Shown here one piece after another: positions 32,519 through 38,210 of a DNA stretch of 38,210 bases. The stretch is from NCBI RefSeq assembly GCF_905207245.1, contig NZ_CAJLKP010000059.1, positions 1-38,210 on the forward strand, given 5' to 3'. The DNA is from an uncultured Bacteroides sp. (GTDB lineage: Bacteria; Bacteroidota; Bacteroidia; Bacteroidales; Bacteroidaceae). Made by a program: the position numbers and the translations under genes. Numbering within the stretch: the stretch's first letter is position 1; each line of letters opens with the position of its first letter. Under the pieces are notes generated by a model that was given only the letters and a program-made list of their open reading frames with translations, had not been told where the DNA came from and did no database searches.

Positions 32519-33769
32519 CTATTCTGCTTCAAGTAAACTCTGGTAAATCATTCTTATCGACGCATCCAACTCCTCATAAAGCTTCGGTATTGCTTGGGTA
32601 TCGAGGCTTCCCTTTTTGCGCCATTCTTCCAATAATGGTTTTGCAGTACGAAACACCTCATCTTCCACAGAAGTAAGCGTTGTCATATAGCCATCACCTT
32701 TCTCCGGACTATACAGTCGCTCCCAATTCAGATAACGCCCGGTTCCCATCCCTTGCTTATAACTGAAAACCCGGTCTGCCAAGCGAAGCGACCAGTCGCT
32801 AAGCGGGGCAGCCTTACATTCTTTATTAAAACAAACCAGCTCAGGAAGTAGTTTATCGGCACCTTTCACCCAAAGCGGAATGGCTATCCCGGTAGGAGAA
32901 TAACCAAGTAGCGTCCACATGGTTGTGAGTTCCGCCTTCTCACCCGGCTTCACACCTTGCACCACCACAGAGCACGATGTACTGCTACGTGGAATGAAAT
33001 CCTGGTCAACAAACCAGCCCGACGCTTGCGGACGATTATAAGCACCGCTACGCAAATCAATATCAAGCATACGGTTACGGAACGAGCGCGACAAGTCATT
33101 GAAGATAAACTGTGGTGTGATGCTGCCTGTGGCCGAAGCCTTCATCAATACCTGGTCTGCCTCCATATATCTCACATACCCGGCACCTTCGTTCACTTTA
33201 CCTGCAAAGGAAAAGTTTGTGCGGGCAACATAACCATAAGGAGCATCCTTAGGATTATTAGCATCATACATTATGTACTTTTGATAATCCACCTCGAACA
33301 TAACCGCACCACCTTTTGCATCAATCACACCTAAATTAGCCTCAATATAGCTGGGCTTGGAAATAGTATCCAGAAAATGACAGAAATCCTCTACGGTGGC
33401 ACAAACTTCGAGTGCACGATAGATAATACGTCCATTGGCAGCTCCCCGCTCCTCACCATCTTTCACGTCCACCAGATTATAAGACTGAGTATTCATCAAA
33501 GCAAATCCGGCAGAATTGGTTCCCATCCATGCTTCTTTCAGATAAGCATTATCACTATTCACCACAGCGATGAAATCATATTTCTCACCTTTCACATAGT
33601 CAATGTGATTTCGCATGAAGTCCGTATCACGGTTCTTCCAAAGCAAAGGGCGACCGTCGGGAGTAACTTTACCGGATACTACAGCAGAAGTACAGGCCAA
33701 CACAGAGTCAGTAAGCAAGAGTGCGGTTGCCACCACACACAGAATTAATAAGGAGGTGCGTTTCAACAT
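32519..33769 (-). CDS. Secreted C45/choloylglycine-hydrolase-like Ntn hydrolase
   Basis: 416-residue exported protein. A signal peptide of about 25 residues ends at VLA, which leaves Cys26 (ACTSAVV) as the new first residue. N-terminal nucleophile hydrolases of this kind (acyltransferase, penicillin V acylase, bile salt hydrolase) use exactly such a cysteine. The segment RPLLWKNRDTD at about 40-50 is the familiar Arg-Asp site, and GAANGRIIYRALE follows. The substrate, an amide such as a bile salt, N-acyl amino acid or beta-lactam, cannot be decided from the sequence. A single-gene unit with its own -7 box. Confidence 0.78.
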   Translation of the reverse strand: MLKRTSLLILCVVATALLLTDSVLACTSAVVSGKVTPDGRPLLWKNRDTDFMRNHIDYVKGEKYDFIAVVNSDNAYLKEAWMGTNSAGFALMNTQSYNLVDVKDGEERGAANGRIIYRALEVCATVEDFCHFLDTISKPSYIEANLGVIDAKGGAVMFEVDYQKYIMYDANNPKDAPYGYVARTNFSFAGKVNEGAGYVRYMEADQVLMKASATGSITPQFIFNDLSRSFRNRMLDIDLRSGAYNRPQASGWFVDQDFIPRSSTSCSVVVQGVKPGEKAELTTMWTLLGYSPTGIAIPLWVKGADKLLPELVCFNKECKAAPLSDWSLRLADRVFSYKQGMGTGRYLNWERLYSPEKGDGYMTTLTSVEDEVFRTAKPLLEEWRKKGSLDTQAIPKLYEELDASIRMIYQSLLEAE

Positions 33770-33796
33770 AAATCATCAGGTATTAGGAAGTTGATA

Positions 33797-33804
33797 CAAA
33801 AATA
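33797..33804 (-). promoter_or_regulatory. -7 box for the Ntn hydrolase
   Basis: Minus-strand TATTTTTG fits TAnnTTTG, 28-35 bases before the start codon. Confidence 0.5.
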
Positions 33805-33855
33805 AGAAATTCGGATAAAAAAGCACCTGAATAAATGAGATTTATTTAGTTTATA

Positions 33856-33886
33856 TTGGATATCCCTATAATAATACTTACTTTTG
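33856..33886 (+). promoter_or_regulatory. Promoter of the thioredoxin-like lipoprotein
   Basis: TTG at 33856-33858, a 20-base spacer and TACTTTTG at 33879-33886. The ATG is 25 bases further. Confidence 0.7.
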
Positions 33887-33911
33887 AACACAACTAAAAA
33901 CGAAGGAAACC

Positions 33912-35087
33912 ATGAAACAATTCCTCCCAACGGCGTTACTAACGTCTATGCTATTAACCAGTTCTTGCACAACAATTCCCGCCTTTCGGATAGATGCTAC
34001 AACACAAGGCATACAGGCAGGAGACACGCTTATCTTTACCCACCATTCATTGCCCGACTGGAAGGAAGTCGGCTCCGACACGCTCATTGCTACCAAGGAA
34101 GGGCAGTTTTCTTTTAGTAAAATAATTGGTAAAACAAGCCTTTATAATATTGTATATCGTCCTTCCCAGGCCGAGCCCCTGACCTATTGCAATCGTGGCT
34201 TTTCATTTTACGTTCGCCCGGGCGACCATTTGAAAGTAAAAGGCAATATTGAATTCTTCCCTGCCATGCACAAAGAAGGCGGAATGTATGATGACCCGCG
34301 CCTGCAACGCATCCTTACTCTGGAAGACAGCATAACGGTGGAGATGAACAAAATCTATCGTAAACTACGTTATTTTGCCGATTTACGAGGTACTCCGCAA
34401 GCCAATCCGGATTCGATGATATACTATAACCAGGCTTACAGACAATGCCACTCCAAAGAATTGAGCGAAACTCGGCTCAACTTCTATAACACAGCGGACG
34501 ATAGCGAATACGCTGCCTTGGAATACATGCGGGCTCTCCATAGCATACCATACAAGGAGGCTCAAGAAAGATTTGCCCGCTTCACACCCGAAGTCCAGTC
34601 ATCCACTACCGGAAAGAAAATAGAGCAGTTGCTCAAGGTTATGAAAAATATCGAACCGGGAAACATCCCAAGTGAATTTACCGTTATTGCTGCCGACAGC
34701 AGTCGTATATCCCTATCGGACTACCGGGGTAAATATCTGCTTATCTACCATTGGGGATATGGTTGCCCGGGCACTACCTGGGTACACCCCCGCCTCTTGG
34801 ACCTCTATGCAAAGTATCATGACAAGGGATTCGAAATTTTGGGATTTACCGGAGATAAATGTCCTCAAAATCTTTCCGGAAATGCTGAAGCAACTGCCCT
34901 TTACTTCCCACCCTGGCCCACCGTATATACAGAACAAAAAGAAAATAGCTTTATAGCAACCGATTATTACTTCAACGGAGTTCCTATCCTGATGGTGATT
35001 TCGCCCGAAGGCAAGACGCTCTTGCGGGGATATAGCGACATATATCAACCGCTCAAAGATTTGCTGGAAAAAGAAATGGGCAAATAA
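33912..35087 (+). CDS. Thioredoxin-like lipoprotein (DUF4369-like N terminus)
   Basis: 391-residue exported lipoprotein: signal sequence with lipobox LTSSC, so Cys19 is lipidated. The N-terminal ~220 residues resemble the DUF4369-type beta domain that precedes TlpA folds in Bacteroides. The thioredoxin fold begins near 255 (SEFTVIAADSSRISLSDYRGKYLL). The active-site place reads WGYGCPGT with Cys285 but no second cysteine of CxxC, so it is unlikely to be a standard disulfide reductase. A one-cysteine chaperone or peroxiredoxin-like role is possible. Confidence 0.75.
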   Translation: MKQFLPTALLTSMLLTSSCTTIPAFRIDATTQGIQAGDTLIFTHHSLPDWKEVGSDTLIATKEGQFSFSKIIGKTSLYNIVYRPSQAEPLTYCNRGFSFYVRPGDHLKVKGNIEFFPAMHKEGGMYDDPRLQRILTLEDSITVEMNKIYRKLRYFADLRGTPQANPDSMIYYNQAYRQCHSKELSETRLNFYNTADDSEYAALEYMRALHSIPYKEAQERFARFTPEVQSSTTGKKIEQLLKVMKNIEPGNIPSEFTVIAADSSRISLSDYRGKYLLIYHWGYGCPGTTWVHPRLLDLYAKYHDKGFEILGFTGDKCPQNLSGNAEATALYFPPWPTVYTEQKENSFIATDYYFNGVPILMVISPEGKTLLRGYSDIYQPLKDLLEKEMGK

Positions 35088-35101
35088 AAATGCAGTAATG
35101 C

Positions 35102-35132
35102 TTGACTTTGGCTTACGAATGTAGTATATTTG
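35102..35132 (+). promoter_or_regulatory. Orphan promoter
   Basis: TTG at 35102-35104, a 20-base spacer and TATATTTG at 35125-35132 fit the Bacteroides consensus. No plus-strand gene follows; a terminator does, 40 bases on. Confidence 0.65.
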
Positions 35133-35137
35133 TAACC

Positions 35138-35203
35138 GTAATCCTGATTTAGATTTGGGAAGAAGACAATGAGAGGAGCAACGTGAGTTACTCCTCTTTT
35201 TTT
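35138..35203 (+). ncRNA. Candidate small RNA of about 65 nt
   Basis: Predicted from a consensus promoter (35102-35132) and a hairpin with T-run (35172-35203) that enclose no reading frame of note. The likely start is near 35138. The 5' part (about 34 bases, AAGAAGACAA region) would be single-stranded and free to pair with targets. No family is recognised. Confidence 0.5.
35172..35203 (+). terminator. Intrinsic terminator of the candidate small RNA
   Basis: Stem AGAGGAG (35172-35178) / CTCCTCT (35191-35197), loop of 12 bases with an internal AAC/GTT pair, then a run of T residues to 35203. Confidence 0.75.
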
Positions 35204-35227
35204 GTATAGTATAGTAAGAAATCAGGG

Positions 35228-35337
35228 AAAACACACCTTGTTTTCAGTCAAAACAGACAATGTAATCACTCAAAACATACCATCTGCCGGAGCAAAACAG
35301 ACGATGTAAACAGAGTAAACACACCATCTGTTCCGGA
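35228..35337. repeat. Five-unit, 22-bp alternating-inverted array
   Basis: Units begin at 35228, 35250, 35272, 35294 and 35316, exactly 22 bases apart. Units 3 and 5 carry ACACCATCTG-like cores (unit 1 a diverged one); units 2 and 4 carry CAGACGATGT-like cores, roughly the reverse complement. So the full period is 44 bases with alternating orientation. Size (110 bases) and period match the array at 20171-20280, though the sequence does not. Confidence 0.75.
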
Positions 35338-35404
35338 AAAATAAAAACGGGAAAGCAGAAGTTCTCCCGTCCCGTTAATATTCCGTAAATCTGCTCTTGA
35401 CAAA

Positions 35405-35435
35405 AGATGCTTCGACAAGCTCAGCATGACAGATA
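35405..35435. repeat. Relative of the repeat at the window start
   Basis: Resembles 58-88 with a few substitutions and one missing base (shared core GCTCAG...ATGAC). No second arm is seen here. The remainder of 35340-35478 shows no gene. Confidence 0.5.
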
Positions 35436-35478
35436 GTAGTAATAATCAAAAGATATTATACCAACAGATAATCACTTT

Positions 35479-36084
35479 TTATTCGTATTCTCCCCTGATA
35501 AAAATTATCGGCTTGATATATACTTCCAGTATCCCATCCGCTCCGGTTTTCACTTCCATTTGTTCAATGTCTGTCTGGTAGGCGGTTCTTGCAGGTACTT
35601 CTTTGCCGTCGATATAGTAACGTACATTCCGTCTGTCTACGCCTTTCGACTTCAGGAGGTCATCTATTTTTTTCGTAGACTTTTCTTCTTTTACCTGCTC
35701 TCTGGACTTCAATGTAACGATTATCACTCCATTTATACCACGTGTTCCATAGATTGCAGTGGCTGAAGCATCTTTCAAAATCTCAATCTGCTCAATATAT
35801 TCAGGATTCAATGCAGCGAAGATTTCGGAAGGAACTTCCATTTTATTCACGATAAACAGGGGTTCATTGTCTCTGATAGGAGCATGGTCTCTGATAACCA
35901 AGGTGCTGTCTCTCTTCGGAGACTGCTTCATAAAAGTTTCATTTTTCAAAGTATCTTTGAAAAGCACAATCTCCTTCATCAAAGGAGTTCCGGCATGGGT
36001 AGATATAGCGGCAGATATCACTAATAATAGAAATACTCCCCAAAAGAAGCTATATCCCCGGTGAATTCGTTTTCCTTGTCTCAT
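35479..36084 (-). CDS. Stand-alone TonB plug-like membrane protein
   Basis: 201 residues. An N-terminal basic stretch and a membrane segment (about 12-29) anchor the protein; the rest should be periplasmic. Residues ~75-127 match the plug motif of SusC/TonB-dependent receptors: PLFIVNKMEVPSEIF, IEQIEILKDASATAIYG, RGINGVIIVTLK. No beta barrel follows. A second IDGKEVPA-type repeat (about 149-190) looks like another copy of the first half of the motif. It is the last gene of a minus-strand group whose first member also contains a plug motif. Function unknown; protein-protein contact with TonB or a receptor is a possibility. Confidence 0.72.
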   Translation of the reverse strand: MRQGKRIHRGYSFFWGVFLLLVISAAISTHAGTPLMKEIVLFKDTLKNETFMKQSPKRDSTLVIRDHAPIRDNEPLFIVNKMEVPSEIFAALNPEYIEQIEILKDASATAIYGTRGINGVIIVTLKSREQVKEEKSTKKIDDLLKSKGVDRRNVRYYIDGKEVPARTAYQTDIEQMEVKTGADGILEVYIKPIIFIRGEYE

Positions 36085-36125
36085 AGCATTATCTTTTAAG
36101 TGATTAGAATCTAAACCGTCTTAAA

Positions 36126-36133
36126 CAAAAATA
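36126..36133 (-). promoter_or_regulatory. -7 box for the plug-like protein
   Basis: Minus-strand TATTTTTG with a TTG 21 bases upstream (36157-36155). It suggests that this gene can be transcribed independently of the TlpA gene upstream. Confidence 0.5.
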
Positions 36134-36177
36134 CTTAAAAGTAATGACTTAAACAAAGAAATAAGAAACAATATTGC

Positions 36178-36942
36178 TTATTCGGCTGATAATTCCTTTA
36201 ATCTATCAAGCAAATAGGATCGTTTACTCTCGCTTGTACCTTCTTCCCAATAGCGGATAACACCTTTCTTATCTACCAACAACGTAGTGGGCGTGACTTG
36301 CACCTTAAACAGATTGAAGAAGAACAACTCATCGGCAATATGGGTAAAGAGAAAGGGACGGTTTTCCACAATCTTCTTTATCTGATCAGCCGTGTTCCAA
36401 GTGGTAGAAAAATAAGTTACATCCGGACAGATTTTCATCCATTCGTTCAGGTCTGGCATTTCTTTGATACATGGTCTGCAACCGGTATGCCAATAGTTCA
36501 GCACAAAAGGCTTTCCAAGTATATCAGCTTTCTTCCAGATGCGGCCTGTCGTGTCCGTTACTTTAAAGTCTGGGAATGACTTTCCCACCCATTCGTCAAG
36601 AGTAACTGAATTACTAGTTATCCCCAACACGGGTGCTTTTCCCAAACGGGAAATTCTCAAAAGTTCTTCCCCTCCGGGCACCTCTTCCACCGGAATCCGA
36701 TATTTCATTGCGTACTCCGGTAAAGTCTTTCCCTTGCCCAACCTAATCTCCCAAGCAGAGTGTCCTTCGTCATCTTGCAGCATAGCAAGACGATCTCCTT
36801 CTGCATTCCTGATTCCCGGCGGCATACCATTAAAGAAATATCCGTCGATAAGGTAATATTTATCACTGGTAGTCTGGGCAGAGCAAAGCCCCGCCCAAAC
36901 AAACATCATAGAGAGAAACAAAAAGAGAGAATTTATTTTCAT
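36178..36942 (-). CDS. TlpA-like periplasmic thioredoxin
   Basis: 254-residue exported thiol-disulfide protein. A signal peptide (about 1-22) is followed by a ~95-residue beta-rich part, then the thioredoxin fold with the active site CRPC (Cys155, Cys158) in NYWHTGCRPCIKEMP and the cis-Pro loop near VQVTPTTLLVD. It starts 15 bases after the M56/TonB-type gene, so they are co-transcribed. Likely partner: disulfide control of exported proteins, perhaps of its operon neighbours. Confidence 0.87.
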   Translation of the reverse strand: MKINSLFLFLSMMFVWAGLCSAQTTSDKYYLIDGYFFNGMPPGIRNAEGDRLAMLQDDEGHSAWEIRLGKGKTLPEYAMKYRIPVEEVPGGEELLRISRLGKAPVLGITSNSVTLDEWVGKSFPDFKVTDTTGRIWKKADILGKPFVLNYWHTGCRPCIKEMPDLNEWMKICPDVTYFSTTWNTADQIKKIVENRPFLFTHIADELFFFNLFKVQVTPTTLLVDKKGVIRYWEEGTSESKRSYLLDRLKELSAE

Positions 36943-36957
36943 ACTAAAATATACTGA

Positions 36958-38210
36958 TTATTCGTCTTTTAAAGTAACCGTTACCTTCGGTGCAACTTTC
37001 ACCTTAGTGGCCTTCATATTCACATAAGAAACTACTAACTTGTCCCCCTTTGCAGCAGGTATGACAAAACGCCCATCCACATCGGTAACCGTTCCCATGT
37101 TTGTTCCTTCAAGCAGAACAATGGCACCAATAATAGGCTCTCCATCCTTATCCTGAACAATGCCTTCAACCTTCATTTCACCTTTGGCAGAAGCTTTCTC
37201 ACCACCTTTAACGGTAAAATAAACATTCTCCTTGCCTTCACTAGTAACCATCGTGTATTTTCCTTTGCCTTTCTTGGTAGTGATATAGATCTTCCCCCTA
37301 TTTGCATCTTCTGCACTTTTCTCAACATTGATGCTCTCTATCTCGCTAGGGAATACAACTTCATCCAATGCTTTACCATTCAATTCGATTTTTTCGCCGT
37401 CAACAAATACATCCACATCTGCCCAATCCGCCCTTCTATTATTCAGATAAACCGCATTCACTCCGGGTACACTGACTACTGAACTCTTGTTTGATAAAGT
37501 AATAGGCTTTTTATCACTCCCCTTCAAGGTAATCAGGATAACGCCATTCTTTCCTTTATCGCCATACAATTCAGTAGCTGATTTATCTTTTAGAACAGTC
37601 ATACTCTCTATTTTATTAACATCCAGAGCGGACATTATCGAGGAGGTAACTTCTTTGCCATCTACAATATACAGAGGGGCATTTGCACCCTGAACAGAGA
37701 AATCAGTTGACAGTGAGTTCGCCACCATCGGAGAGTTCACTTTCTTCTCCCCTTCCAGTCTAAACAACACCGGCATCGTAAATTTCACAGCTACCGCCTG
37801 TCCCTTTTGCATTCCCGGCTTCCACTTCGGCATCGACTTCACCAATCGGATAGCCTCAGCATCCAGTTCTTTATCTACCGAACGGAGAACTTTAGGTTCC
37901 GTCACATTTCCTGCTTTATCAACAACAAACTGCACCGTGACACGCCCTTGCGTACCGTTTTCCTTTGCAGATTCAGGATATTGCATATTCTTCTGAATGT
38001 ATTCCAAAGCAGCAGGCATTCCACCACCGGGGAATTCCGGCATCTGTTCAACCATTTCAAAGACCGGAGAACCTTGCAGTTTGTCACCCACCTCCGCAGG
38101 TATATACTTCACCTCTACAGGCTTCGCTGTATCTTTCAATACTGTGCTTACCTGCACAGCCTCCTCGATAGTTTTTGTGGCTTTTGCTTCCACAATTGCT
38201 GTCAAATCAT
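36958..38210 (-). CDS. C-terminal part of an M56/BlaR1-type TonB protein (cut by window end)
   Basis: The open frame runs off the right edge, so the start is outside the window; an apparent TTG start near 38205 is only the first codon choice inside it. The visible ~415 residues contain a TonB C-terminal domain (about 50-135; FPGGGMPAALEYIQKNMQYP, GRVTVQFVVDKAGNV), a SusC/RagA-type plug motif (about 183-233; PLYIVDGKEV, IESMTVLKDKSATELYG) and a carboxypeptidase-D regulatory-like beta domain at the end (about 345-415; VEGIVQDKDGEPIIGAIV). Bacteroides proteins with this tail usually begin with an M56 peptidase membrane domain, inferred here, not seen. Confidence 0.75.
   Translation of the reverse strand, partial: DLTAIVEAKATKTIEEAVQVSTVLKDTAKPVEVKYIPAEVGDKLQGSPVFEMVEQMPEFPGGGMPAALEYIQKNMQYPESAKENGTQGRVTVQFVVDKAGNVTEPKVLRSVDKELDAEAIRLVKSMPKWKPGMQKGQAVAVKFTMPVLFRLEGEKKVNSPMVANSLSTDFSVQGANAPLYIVDGKEVTSSIMSALDVNKIESMTVLKDKSATELYGDKGKNGVILITLKGSDKKPITLSNKSSVVSVPGVNAVYLNNRRADWADVDVFVDGEKIELNGKALDEVVFPSEIESINVEKSAEDANRGKIYITTKKGKGKYTMVTSEGKENVYFTVKGGEKASAKGEMKVEGIVQDKDGEPIIGAIVLLEGTNMGTVTDVDGRFVIPAAKGDKLVVSYVNMKATKVKVAPKVTVTLKDE

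Overview
The window looks like chromosomal DNA of a Bacteroides species (Bacteroidales). Genes are preceded by the Bacteroidetes promoter motif TAnnTTTG, in several cases with TTG about 19-21 bases upstream, rather than by strong Shine-Dalgarno sites. LpxC and FabZ are fused, TonB/SusC-type plug motifs are present, and the intergenic spacers carry palindromic repeats common in this genus. Species cannot be fixed from the sequence alone.

Layout. 1-3650: DNA repair glycosylase tag (minus), a POT peptide transporter, hpt and adk, closed by a strong terminator. 3681-5932: a divergent pair, an AraC-type regulator and a secreted DUF1593 nucleoside-hydrolase-like protein. 6057-16017: a long run of plus-strand housekeeping genes (obg, pgeF, a B3/B4-domain protein, an M23 peptidase, phoH, purC, ubiE/menG, aroE, an alpha/beta hydrolase, a TPM-domain protein, a LemA protein). 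A small four-helix-bundle gene bounded by inverted repeats interrupts it between phoH and purC. 16138-17202: an ECF sigma factor and a membrane partner (minus). 17203-20700: the accessory region. It holds an AbiE-type toxin-antitoxin pair between 199-bp direct repeats, a truncated and frameshifted copy of the neighbouring sigma gene that keeps its promoter elements, a 22-bp-period palindromic array and a structured RNA ending in a terminator. 20698-32515: purM, prfA, DUF4153, pyrF, an HD-domain phosphohydrolase, lpxD, lpxC/fabZ, lpxA, a pRiA4b-like protein and miaA. 32519-38210: a secreted Ntn-hydrolase (minus), a thioredoxin-like lipoprotein, a candidate small RNA, a second 22-bp-period array, and a minus-strand group of an M56/TonB-type sensor (cut by the window end), a TlpA-like thioredoxin and a stand-alone TonB plug protein.

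How it works together. The lpxD-lpxC/fabZ-lpxA block makes lipid A precursors and links to fatty acid synthesis through FabZ. purC, purM, hpt and pyrF serve nucleotide supply, aroE and ubiE/menG aromatic and menaquinone synthesis, and obg, prfA, miaA and the B3/B4 protein translation. pgeF and the M23 peptidase act on the cell wall. The most interesting parts are not the housekeeping genes but (i) the direct-repeat-flanked AbiE island built against a broken sigma-gene duplicate, (ii) the four-helix-bundle gene with terminal inverted repeats and an 82-bp gene-less relative about 5 kb away, (iii) a riboregulator-like RNA at 20401-20646 with two mutually exclusive folds, (iv) two 110-bp arrays with the same 22-bp period and alternating-inverted design, and (v) an orphan promoter-terminator pair that predicts a ~65-nt small RNA.
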